Source: Pseudomonadota bacterium (GTDB lineage: Bacteria > Pseudomonadota > Gammaproteobacteria > Burkholderiales > Burkholderiaceae_B). From it: 12,001 nucleotides of DNA. The notes under the pieces were generated by a model. That model searched no databases and had not been told where the DNA came from. It saw only the letters and a program-made list of their open reading frames with translations. A program made the translations under genes and the position numbers. The DNA is taken from the NCBI GenBank assembly GCA_021793875.1, contig JAJYRX010000023.1, positions 1 through 12,001 of the forward strand. The letters are read 5' to 3'. This document shows, in pieces, positions 1 through 7,164 of the stretch. The stretch's first letter is position 1; each line of letters opens with the position of its first letter.

Positions 1-9
1 TTCCGATCT
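1..9. other. Probable residual sequencing adapter at left contig end
   Basis: The first nine bases, TTCCGATCT, equal the 3' end of the standard Illumina TruSeq adapter (which ends GCTCTTCCGATCT). The opposite end of the window carries the matching complementary adapter start. A match at both ends in the correct orientation is unlikely by chance, so these bases are probably not genomic and the true sequence begins at base 10. This is inference from a known adapter sequence. Confidence 0.75.
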
Positions 10-31
10 AATGCCATGTAAAATATCCCTT

Positions 32-1303
32 CTAATGCAAGAACTGCATTGTTGTAAAAACCTGCAAAACAAAAGCATTAATAAGGTCAACAAAAAAGGC
101 GCCAACTAACGGCACTATAAGGTACGATTTATAAGACTGCCCAAATCGGTCTGTAATGGCCTGCATATTAGCAATAGCGGTTGGAGTTGCACCCATGCCA
201 AAGCCACAGTGCCCTGCCGCAAGAACTACCGAATCATAATCTTTACCCATTAGCCTAAAGGTTATAAAAATTGCGTACATCATCATGAAAACAGTCTGTA
301 CTGCGAGAATTATTAACACCGGGCCAGCAAGGTCTGCCAGCTCCCAAAGCTTAAGGCTAAGAAGTGCAATAACAAGGAAAAGAGATAGGGATGTGCTGCC
401 AAAAACGTCTATTGCACGGTCAAACATATCGAAGTTAAACACATGAGTTAGCACATTTCTAATAACAACACCAGTAGCTAGTGCCCAAATAAACTGCGGC
501 AACTCTATCCATGTACCGTGTGTTATTGAATACATAATTTCGGACAAAGCCAAACACCCAGCAAACATGGCCAGCGTTTGTATGGAAGAATATACGTTTA
601 TTAGCCTAGGCTGATCGTATAGGTCAAATGTTAGTTTTTTGTCATCTTGTATAACATCTGTGCCTATTTCACGTCGGGGCATTCCCGAGACCGCTTGCTG
701 GGTGGTTCTGTACACATCTTGACTTTGCGGCTCACGATGTATTCTGCGCAAAAGGTATCGCGCAACCGGACCACCTATTACTCCGCCTATAACAAGCCCG
801 AAAGTTGCCATTGCAACACCAAGGGTGGTGGCCCCTGTCACACCGTATCGCATTTCAAGCAATGAGCCCCAAGCAGCAGCAGTGCCATGTCCACCGGTTA
901 GCGATATTGACCCTGCTACTAAACCTATAAGAGGCTGTAGCCCAAGCATATATGCCAGAGATACACCTACAGTATTTTGTATAACAATAAAAGTGGAAAC
1001 TATGCCAAGAAATATTACTAACGGCTTACCACCTGCTTTTAAGCGTGCAAAATCTGCACTCAACCCTATGGAACCAAAAAACATCAGCATAAAGGTAGTT
1101 TGCAAATCGGAGCTAAATGAAAGCACTATTCCTGTTGTACGATTAAGCACAAAGACAAAAATAGCAGCTAATAAGCCGCCCACTACAGGCTCTGGTATAT
1201 TAAAATCTGATAGAAACTTAACCCTAAACACTAGCCAATGGCCAACTAGCATAATTACGGCTGCAATTATCAGGGTGTTATAGCCGCTCATGTTAATTTC
1301 CAT
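32..1303 (-). CDS. gltS: Sodium/glutamate symporter GltS
   Basis: This inner-membrane carrier takes up glutamate with sodium (ESS family). The 423-residue product is hydrophobic throughout and aligns by eye with E. coli GltS (about 401 aa). It has the N-terminal IPEPVVGG segment (res. 36-43), the re-entrant-loop motif SLTGGHGTAAAWG (134-146) and the second pseudo-repeat motif AAGHCGFGMGATPTAIANMQ (361-380). The hydrophilic loop between the two halves (about 185-235) is roughly 20 residues longer than in E. coli. The first ATG has a strong AAGGAG ribosome binding site five bases upstream, which supports this start over the ATG at codon 5. The stop lies about 22 bases from the probable real contig end, so no downstream terminator can be judged. 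The gene is divergent from dgkA. Confidence 0.95.
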   Translation of the reverse strand: MEINMSGYNTLIIAAVIMLVGHWLVFRVKFLSDFNIPEPVVGGLLAAIFVFVLNRTTGIVLSFSSDLQTTFMLMFFGSIGLSADFARLKAGGKPLVIFLGIVSTFIVIQNTVGVSLAYMLGLQPLIGLVAGSISLTGGHGTAAAWGSLLEMRYGVTGATTLGVAMATFGLVIGGVIGGPVARYLLRRIHREPQSQDVYRTTQQAVSGMPRREIGTDVIQDDKKLTFDLYDQPRLINVYSSIQTLAMFAGCLALSEIMYSITHGTWIELPQFIWALATGVVIRNVLTHVFNFDMFDRAIDVFGSTSLSLFLVIALLSLKLWELADLAGPVLIILAVQTVFMMMYAIFITFRLMGKDYDSVVLAAGHCGFGMGATPTAIANMQAITDRFGQSYKSYLIVPLVGAFFVDLINAFVLQVFTTMQFLH

Positions 1304-1430
1304 AAAAGCTCCTTAATAGCTTTGACAAACTGTCTTTTAATTTAACAAAAATGGCAATTGTTTCGAACAACTTTAACGACTAGATTAAAATGTTAATTAT
1401 TGAAACAGGCAATTTCTTTATATTTAAAAT
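1304..1430. promoter_or_regulatory. Divergent intergenic region between gltS and dgkA
   Basis: This 127-bp AT-rich region must hold the promoters for leftward gltS and rightward dgkA. Visible elements are a TTGACA hexamer at 1322-1327 without a well-spaced -10 box, a dyad TTGTT-TCG-AACAA at 1358-1370, and GGCAATT repeated directly at 1353-1359 and 1408-1414. No confident -35/-10 pair could be assigned on either strand. The dyad could be an operator, but I recognise no known regulator site. Confidence 0.4.
1305..1323 (-). promoter_or_regulatory. Hairpin overlapping the gltS ribosome binding site
   Basis: Read on the minus strand, the gltS leader contains a perfect six-base inverted repeat, AAAGCT / AGCTTT, around the seven-base loop ATTAAGG. 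The Shine-Dalgarno AAGGAG lies partly in the loop and partly in the 3' arm, four bases before the start codon region. If formed in mRNA, this stem could limit ribosome access. The stem is short and AU-rich, so it may be weak or coincidental. A regulatory role is inference only. Confidence 0.3.
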
Positions 1431-1823
1431 ATGTTAAACAACAAGCCTGAACTAAAAAGTAAAGGTGGACTTAAACGAATAAGTAAAGCATTTACATATT
1501 CTATACAAGGGTTCAAAGCAGCTTTTACTCACGAAGCCGCCTTCAGACAAGAACTTTTGCTTGGGGCTATACTTCTGCCGTTATCCTTCTTAATATCCCG
1601 AAACCTTATTGAGCTGCTTATTCTTATTAGCACACTAATACTGGTTTTAATAACCGAGTTACTTAATTCAGCTATAGAGGCTTTGGCCGATGCAATAACT
1701 GTAGAACGCAATACTCTTATAGGAAGGGCTAAAGACATAGCCAGTGCAGCTGTCTTCTGCAGCCTTACCTTATGTGTAATTGTTTGGCTTGCCATAATAA
1801 TTGATATTGCATTCGCCTTATGA
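1431..1823 (+). CDS. dgkA: Diacylglycerol kinase (prokaryotic DgkA family)
   Basis: This small integral membrane kinase phosphorylates diacylglycerol to phosphatidic acid with ATP, recycling lipid left over from periplasmic glucan or LPS modification. The 130-residue product has the family's layout: an N-terminal amphipathic segment (FKAAFTHEAAFRQE, 28-41) and three membrane helices. The active-site stretch ELLNSAIEALAD (76-87) carries the residues matching E. coli E69, N72 and E76 (here E76, N79, E83). GRAKDIASAA (98-107) matches K94/D95 (here K101, D102). An in-frame stop two codons upstream makes ATG 1431 the only reasonable start, although no clear Shine-Dalgarno precedes it. The MATE gene follows 29 bp downstream on the same strand and is probably co-transcribed. 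Confidence 0.95.
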   Translation: MLNNKPELKSKGGLKRISKAFTYSIQGFKAAFTHEAAFRQELLLGAILLPLSFLISRNLIELLILISTLILVLITELLNSAIEALADAITVERNTLIGRAKDIASAAVFCSLTLCVIVWLAIIIDIAFAL

Positions 1824-1852
1824 ATAGTAAATTTTTATACAGCCCTAAATAA

Positions 1853-3226
1853 GTGCAAAAAAACAAAATAACGCCCGCATTAATCCATTCTTATTGGCAA
1901 CACAAACCCACTCATAGCAAGGTATGGTCACTAGCCATACCAATGATACTGTCTAACCTTACCGTACCTTTGGTTGGTTTGGTAGATAGTACAGTAATTG
2001 GACATTTACAATATTCACATCAGCTAGGCGCAGTAGCTGTAGGAGCAAGCTTTTACTCAATAACTGCTTCAATGGCTGGTACCCTACGAATGGGAACTAC
2101 TGGTTTCACAGCTCAAGCAGCCGGACAAAAAGATAACTCTGCTCTTAAGCGCATATGCATACAAAGCATATGTATAGCTTGGTTATTTGCCTTTTTACTG
2201 GCTGTAATTGCCATGCCTCTGGCAAACCTAGCATTTACCATTATTGGCGCATCAGCTGAGCTAACCCAGCAGGCAAAAGCTTTTTTCCAGATACGTCTGT
2301 TAGGGCTACCTGCCATGCTAATGCAGCATGCAATTGTTGGCTGGTACCTTGGCACACAAACTGCTAGGGTTCCCATGCTAATAATGATTGGTACCAATAT
2401 AAGCAACATAATATTAGTAACCACGTTAGTTCTGGGGTTTGGTTGGGGTGTAGAAGGTGCGGCAATTGCAAGTGTTCTGGCAGAATGGTCTGGTACATTG
2501 TTAGGTCTAATTTTACTTAGAAAACGTGTACACAAAATAGATCAGCCAGTGAATTGGCCCGAACTTAAAACCTGGTCAAATTGGCGCCCCCTTTTACAGG
2601 CCAATCTGGACATACTATTAAGAACCATTGCACTGCAGTGCATTTTCCTGTCAATAACCATGAGAGGTGCCAGCCTAGGAGACGCTACGGTGGCTGCAAA
2701 TGCTCTTCTACTTAATGGTCTTATGGTGTGCTCTTACGCAATGGATGGTCTGGCTCACGCAGTAGAGGCTCTATCTGGTTATGCAATTGGGGAGGGAAAA
2801 AAGAAATCCCTAGCTCGTGCAATGGTAATAGCCGGTGGCTGGTCTTTAATTGTAAGTTTTGCTTTTGCGTTAATATTCGCTTTATTTGGCAAATACTTTA
2901 TAGCAATGCAAACAAGTATGACTGATGTCAGAGAAACAGCTAACGCGTTTATTCCTTACCTAGCATTGCTTCCAATAATTGCCGTATGGAGCTTTCTACT
3001 TGATGGCTTATTTATTGGTGCCACCAAAGCCAGAGAGATGAGAAACACAATGGCGTTAACCGTTATAGCAACACTACCTGTTGCCTTAATAACTTATGGT
3101 TTTGGAAACCACGGGATATGGTTAATGCTGTTATTTTTTATGGCAGCTAGAGGCTTAATTATGGGCATAACTGCCATACGTATGGAAAGAAAACAACAGT
3201 GGGTTCCATGCACTAGCGTGGAATAG
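1853..3226 (+). CDS. dinF: MATE family efflux transporter, DinF-like
   Basis: This is a multidrug and toxic-compound extrusion family exporter of the inner membrane, powered by a sodium or proton gradient. The 457-residue product has about 12 hydrophobic segments and the DinF-type N-terminal signature IPMILSNLTVPLVGLVD (29-45), including the conserved Asp of helix 1 (D45). LLDGLFIGATKAREMRN near the C-terminal third closely matches E. coli DinF. The start is GTG, directly preceded by an in-frame TAA. The next in-frame ATG (codon 31) would remove part of the first helix, so GTG is preferred, but no Shine-Dalgarno is visible. The substrate is not predictable; in E. coli dinF is SOS-regulated behind lexA, and no LexA gene or box is seen here. 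The 3' end overlaps the convergent FMN reductase gene by 14 bp. Confidence 0.9.
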   Translation: MQKNKITPALIHSYWQHKPTHSKVWSLAIPMILSNLTVPLVGLVDSTVIGHLQYSHQLGAVAVGASFYSITASMAGTLRMGTTGFTAQAAGQKDNSALKRICIQSICIAWLFAFLLAVIAMPLANLAFTIIGASAELTQQAKAFFQIRLLGLPAMLMQHAIVGWYLGTQTARVPMLIMIGTNISNIILVTTLVLGFGWGVEGAAIASVLAEWSGTLLGLILLRKRVHKIDQPVNWPELKTWSNWRPLLQANLDILLRTIALQCIFLSITMRGASLGDATVAANALLLNGLMVCSYAMDGLAHAVEALSGYAIGEGKKKSLARAMVIAGGWSLIVSFAFALIFALFGKYFIAMQTSMTDVRETANAFIPYLALLPIIAVWSFLLDGLFIGATKAREMRNTMALTVIATLPVALITYGFGNHGIWLMLLFFMAARGLIMGITAIRMERKQQWVPCTSVE

Positions 3227-3776
3227 TTTTTAAAGCAACTGCCCATCGATGTAGCTCGGTGAGCATTTTTTCAGCAGAGTCATCTACTAATGGGTTGGAC
3301 TGTAGCTTTCCATCCTCAATCATTTTTCCAACCATAGGTAAGGCTACTCCTTCCATCATGGGCATCATTTTGAGTGTGGTAACAAGTAATTTTGCCATTT
3401 GAGCAGAACGCAATCCGCCCGATACACCACCATAACTTACGAAACCACAAGGCTTGTAGTTCCACTCTTTGTAAACATAGTTCAATGCGTTTGTAAGTGA
3501 TGGTGGCGGACCGTAGTTATATTCCGGAGTTACGAAAACGTAGGCATCAGCGCTTGCTACACTGGTACTCCATGCCTTGGTGTGCTCGTTTGCATAAATT
3601 CCTGTGGCAGGGTGCTTAGCTTCATCGTATATAGGTAAATTAAAATCTGCTAGATCAACCAGCTCTACGTCAAAATTACTATTTTTTGCTGCAAAACTAT
3701 TAAACCATTCAGCCACAACAGGCCCTACCCTGCCAGGCCTAGTACTGCATATTACAACCTGAAGTTTCAATGACAT
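3213..3776 (-). CDS. NADPH-dependent FMN reductase family flavoprotein
   Basis: This 187-residue flavodoxin-like oxidoreductase (NADPH_dep_FMN_red family) binds FMN and typically uses NAD(P)H to reduce FMN, quinones, azo dyes or chromate. Visible motifs are the phosphate-binding CSTRPGR (10-16), the flavin-contacting TPEYNYG (83-89) and YGGVSGG (115-121). It has no signal peptide and is predicted cytoplasmic. The start ATG has AAGGAA eight bases upstream. It lies 42 bp downstream of livF on the same strand with no terminator between, so it could be the last gene of the transporter transcript, though nothing links its activity to transport. The precise electron acceptor cannot be told from sequence. 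Confidence 0.88.
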   Translation of the reverse strand: MSLKLQVVICSTRPGRVGPVVAEWFNSFAAKNSNFDVELVDLADFNLPIYDEAKHPATGIYANEHTKAWSTSVASADAYVFVTPEYNYGPPPSLTNALNYVYKEWNYKPCGFVSYGGVSGGLRSAQMAKLLVTTLKMMPMMEGVALPMVGKMIEDGKLQSNPLVDDSAEKMLTELHRWAVALKTIPR

Positions 3777-3818
3777 AAATATTATTCCTTATATTGTTTT
3801 AACCAACTGCACCTATCG

Positions 3819-4544
3819 TTAAACACCCAAGTAGTTTGTCCATACTGACCGGTCTGCATCTAATTGGCTAGAAGTGCCCTCCCAAACTATGATGCCTTTC
3901 TCTAATATAAAGTGCTTATTGGCAATTTTAACCAACCTGTCCACATACTTATCTACTACGAGTATAGTCTGACCCATACTACGCAAATATTCTATGCACT
4001 GCCATATTTCCTCCCTAACCAAAGGAGCTAAGCCCTCTGTTGCCTCATCAAGAACAAGCAACCTTGGGTTGGTAACAAGTGCCCTGCCTATTGCAAGCAT
4101 TTGTTGTTCGCCCCCTGATAATTGATTGCCCATATGTCGGTAACGTTCGCGCAAACGAGGAAATATATCCATTACCTTATCAGCATCCCATTTAACGCTT
4201 AAACTCGGATTCCTATATGCAGTAAAGGCTGTTAAATGCTCCATTACCGTTAAATTGGGGAAGCATCTTCTACCTTCCGGGACAATTGCAATGCCTAATC
4301 TTGCTATTTGATCTGTATGCAACTTATTAATACTACGGCCGCCAAACTGTATATTGCCTGACATTAAAGGTAACACGCCAACTATTGTATTAAGCAAGGT
4401 GGTTTTACCCATGCCATTACGGCCTAGAAGGCTAACCACCTCACCTTCATTAATATTAAGGTTTACATCGAAAAGAACTTGGCTATTACCGTATCCGGCA
4501 CATAGTTTGTTTACACAAAGTAGTAAGCTGGAACTGCTGCTCAT
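3819..4544 (-). CDS. livF: HAAT-type amino acid ABC transporter ATPase, LivF-like
   Basis: This is one of the two cytoplasmic ATPases that energise the importer encoded just upstream. The 241-residue product has Walker A GRNGMGKTT (41-49), signature LSGGEQQ (142-148) and Walker B RLLVLDEA (161-168). The segment VPEGRRCFPNLTV (88-100) is typical of LivF. At the usual H-loop position it reads VVDKY (196-200), with Lys in place of His; LivF proteins commonly have a non-His residue here, such as VEQN in E. coli. Its ATG overlaps the livG stop (ATGA), and AGGTGAG lies just upstream inside livG, so translation is probably coupled. The name reflects subfamily; substrate specificity is set by the binding protein and is not known. 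Confidence 0.92.
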   Translation of the reverse strand: MSSSSSLLLCVNKLCAGYGNSQVLFDVNLNINEGEVVSLLGRNGMGKTTLLNTIVGVLPLMSGNIQFGGRSINKLHTDQIARLGIAIVPEGRRCFPNLTVMEHLTAFTAYRNPSLSVKWDADKVMDIFPRLRERYRHMGNQLSGGEQQMLAIGRALVTNPRLLVLDEATEGLAPLVREEIWQCIEYLRSMGQTILVVDKYVDRLVKIANKHFILEKGIIVWEGTSSQLDADRSVWTNYLGV

Positions 4545-5296
4545 GGCTGTAACTCACCTAAATAAGCCTCTATAACACGCTTATCTGACCGTATATCACT
4601 AACGGAACCACAGGCAACTATTTGACCAGACACTAAAACAGCAACACGGTCAGCCAGTTTGAAAACAGCATCCATATCGTGCTCAACTAACAGTATTCCA
4701 TACTTACCTCTGAGGGACTCTATAAATTCAGTAAGCCTGACAGTTTCATCTGGACCCATCCCAGCCATTGGCTCATCCAGAAGTAACACCCTTGGCTCAC
4801 TTGCAAGCGTCAAGGCAAATTCTAGCTTGCGCTGCTCTCCATGAGGCAGGCTGGCGGCCTTATTGCTCATGTGATTACCGTTTATAGAACACTTAGAAGC
4901 TAGATCGTATGCTCGCTCTTTCAAGTGGCTATCGTTATCACGTGACTGCCAAAATCTAAAGCTGCTACCACTACATGCTTGCAATGCTAAGGTTAGATTT
5001 TCTAAAACGCTTAGCTCGGGGAACACATTAGTTACCTGAAAAGACCTTGCCATGCCGCAGGACACTCGCTCATGCGCAGGCTTATTGGTTACATCTTTAC
5101 CATCTATATATAGACTTCCTGAGTCAGGTTGCATGCTGCCCGACAACAACTGTATCAAAGTGGTCTTTCCTGCACCATTTGGCCCTATAAGGCCCAGTAT
5201 CTCGCCTGGCATTAATTCCAAAGACACATTATTGGTGGCACACAAGGCACCAAATTTTTTAACTAGACTTTTTGCTTCTAGAATAGGCTGTTGCAT
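4541..5296 (-). CDS. livG: HAAT-type amino acid ABC transporter ATPase, LivG-like
   Basis: This is the partner ATPase of LivF. The 251-residue protein carries Walker A GPNGAGKTT (38-46), Q-loop Gln in SFQVTN (Q87), signature LPHGEQRKLE (150-159), Walker B VLLLDEP (170-176) and a canonical H-loop His in VEHDMD (H206). The C-terminal segment ending in IEAYLGE (242-248) is typical of LivG/BraF subunits. The gene starts two bases after the livM stop and overlaps livF by four bases. Only a weak ribosome binding site is seen, consistent with translational coupling to livM. Confidence 0.93.
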   Translation of the reverse strand: MQQPILEAKSLVKKFGALCATNNVSLELMPGEILGLIGPNGAGKTTLIQLLSGSMQPDSGSLYIDGKDVTNKPAHERVSCGMARSFQVTNVFPELSVLENLTLALQACSGSSFRFWQSRDNDSHLKERAYDLASKCSINGNHMSNKAASLPHGEQRKLEFALTLASEPRVLLLDEPMAGMGPDETVRLTEFIESLRGKYGILLVEHDMDAVFKLADRVAVLVSGQIVACGSVSDIRSDKRVIEAYLGELQP

Positions 5297-5298
5297 TA

Positions 5299-6225
5299 TT
5301 ATTCAACTCTAGTATTTAAAATGCTGGCCAAACCCCTGGGTGCCATAAATAAAATAACAAGCAGCAATAACCCCATGGGCAAATGCCAAAACTCAGTGTA
5401 GTTACGCAGCACCTCTTCAAATACTAATATTATTGCAGCCCCAATAACTCCACCATATAACAGTCCCATGCCCCCAACCAGCACCATAATTAGCAGGTGG
5501 GCTGACTGTGTCCAATGCATTACCCCAGGTGAAGCAAATTGGTTTAGATCGGCAAGAAGAACTCCGGCAAGGCCTGTAAGAACACCACTTAGCACAAATG
5601 CGGCAAGCTTTATTCTGTAAACAGGATAGCCTAAAGCTAGCATTCTGGATTCATTTTCTCTAATGCCAACTAATGCCTTACCAAAGTGAGAGCCAACTAT
5701 ACGACTAAACAAGAATAGGCTTATAGCAGCTAGAGCAAGTACTACATAGTAAAAATAAAAATCGTCGTCTGTATCAATAAGAGGAACAATGCTACGGCTA
5801 TACAGGTTGAAGCCATCTTCCCCACCAAATTGCCGTAAAGATACGAATATGTAGTAAACCATCTGCGCAAAGGCCAGCGTGATCATAATGAAATAAACAC
5901 CAACCGTACGTAAAGACACGAACCCTATGACTAGTGCAGCAGCGGCTGAGCTAACCATTGCAATTAACCAGACTGTAGGGGCATAGTTAACCCCCATTTC
6001 TGACATAATTACTAGTGTGTATGAACCTATTCCAAGGAAAGCTGCATGCCCAAGCGCTACCATGCCCCCATAGCCTAATATAAGATTAAGGCCTGTAGCA
6101 GCTATTGCAAAAATAATGATGCGACTGGCATAGCTAATATAAAAATCGATTCCCATTTGCTCAGCAGCAATTGGGAACAATACCAACGGCACTAAAAGCA
6201 CCATCCATGATTTGCGCATAGCCAT
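5299..6225 (-). CDS. livM: HAAT-type amino acid ABC transporter permease, LivM-like
   Basis: This inner-membrane permease pairs with LivH to form the translocation pore. The 308-residue product has about eight to ten hydrophobic segments. It has the LivM landmark LNLILGYGGMVALGHAAFLG (45-64), and the later segment VGIRENESRMLALGYPVYRI is the expected cytoplasmic coupling loop with the ATPases. The start has AAGGGG seven bases upstream, inside the 3' end of livH, and only three bases separate the two genes. The length is normal for the shorter LivM proteins that lack the long N-terminal extension of E. coli LivM. Confidence 0.92.
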   Translation of the reverse strand: MAMRKSWMVLLVPLVLFPIAAEQMGIDFYISYASRIIIFAIAATGLNLILGYGGMVALGHAAFLGIGSYTLVIMSEMGVNYAPTVWLIAMVSSAAAALVIGFVSLRTVGVYFIMITLAFAQMVYYIFVSLRQFGGEDGFNLYSRSIVPLIDTDDDFYFYYVVLALAAISLFLFSRIVGSHFGKALVGIRENESRMLALGYPVYRIKLAAFVLSGVLTGLAGVLLADLNQFASPGVMHWTQSAHLLIMVLVGGMGLLYGGVIGAAIILVFEEVLRNYTEFWHLPMGLLLLVILFMAPRGLASILNTRVE

Positions 6226-6228
6226 AAG

Positions 6229-7149
6229 TTAGCCCCTTGCTGGAAATAAACCAGCTGGCCTAAATGCCAGCACTATGGCCATTAGTAGATATATTGTTAC
6301 CGCTGCAAGTGTTGGACCTATGCTTGAAGCCACATCGGGTGAAAACACTTTGCGCAACAACATAGGTAAAAATGCACGCCCCGAAGTATCAGCCATACCA
6401 ACCAACAAGGCTCCGGCAAGTGCACCTCGTATAGAACCAATGCCGCCAATTACTATACAAACTAAGGCCAGAATTAGGATATCTTCACCCATACCTATAT
6501 GTACCGATGTAATAGGCCCTAGTAAAGCCCCCGCCAAAGCAGCCAAGCCAGCTCCTAAAGCAAATACACCCATGAATAACCAAGAAACACGAACCCCCAT
6601 AAGGCTAGCCATGGTGCGATCTGAAGCACCAGCGCGCACTAGCACACCCGCTTTGGTACGGGTTACAAAAACATATAGTCCGATAGCAACCAACAGGCCA
6701 ACTATAATTATTAATATTCGGTAGCTGGAGTACGATAAGCCCGGCATTAGATTAATTGGCCCAGACAAATACTGAGGCAGATTAAACATTATTGGTGCTG
6801 GGCCCCAAATAATTTTCACAATATCGTTAGTTATTAATATGACTGCATACGTACCAAGCACCTGTGAAAGATGGCTCTGCATAACCAGATATCGCATCAG
6901 GAACAATTCCAATAGCAAGGCCAAAACCACTGTTACGGCTATAGACACAAAAACAGCCTGCACAAACGATCCAGAATAAGCCATAACCATGGACGCTATA
7001 TAGGCGCCCGACATATACAGAGTGCCGTGCGCCAAATTCATTATGTCCATTATGCCAAATATTAAGGTTAGACCAGATGCTATAAGAAAGAGCATTAGCC
7101 CAAACTGCAGCCCGTTAAGAAGCTGCTCTATGACCATGGTAGAAGTCAT
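6229..7149 (-). CDS. livH: HAAT-type amino acid ABC transporter permease, LivH-like
   Basis: This is the first permease of the importer. The 306-residue product has the diagnostic N-terminal block SGLTLIFGIMDIMNLAHGTL (25-44) and about eight hydrophobic segments. The cytoplasmic coupling segment VRAGASDRTMASLMGVRV and the stretch CIVIGGIGSIRGALAGALLV are characteristic of LivH/BraD. No strong ribosome binding site precedes ATG 7149, and ATG at codon 5 is an alternative start. The gap from the binding-protein stop is 15 bp, which places it in the same transcript. Confidence 0.92.
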   Translation of the reverse strand: MTSTMVIEQLLNGLQFGLMLFLIASGLTLIFGIMDIMNLAHGTLYMSGAYIASMVMAYSGSFVQAVFVSIAVTVVLALLLELFLMRYLVMQSHLSQVLGTYAVILITNDIVKIIWGPAPIMFNLPQYLSGPINLMPGLSYSSYRILIIIVGLLVAIGLYVFVTRTKAGVLVRAGASDRTMASLMGVRVSWLFMGVFALGAGLAALAGALLGPITSVHIGMGEDILILALVCIVIGGIGSIRGALAGALLVGMADTSGRAFLPMLLRKVFSPDVASSIGPTLAAVTIYLLMAIVLAFRPAGLFPARG

Positions 7150-7164
7150 GCAACTACTAGCCGA

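Noticed and set aside
825..1283. 152-codon open frame antisense to gltS
   Set aside because: It lies wholly inside gltS, which is a clear family member; the deduced peptide has no recognisable motif and its openness follows from gltS codon use.
1322..1350. TTGACA hexamer as a dgkA promoter
   Set aside because: The -35 match is perfect, but at 16-18 bp spacing there is only ACAAAA-like sequence and no -10 box, so I do not call a promoter.
2113..2535. 140-codon open frame antisense to the MATE exporter gene
   Set aside because: It is a shadow of the exporter gene with no family motif and no ribosome binding site context of note.
3777..3818. Terminator between livF and the FMN reductase gene
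   Set aside because: The 42 bp contain no inverted repeat of useful length, only the reductase ribosome binding site.
6275..6724. 149-codon open frame antisense to livH
   Set aside because: It is fully contained in a well-supported permease gene and its peptide is a low-complexity Ala/Pro/Thr/Ile shadow of hydrophobic codons.
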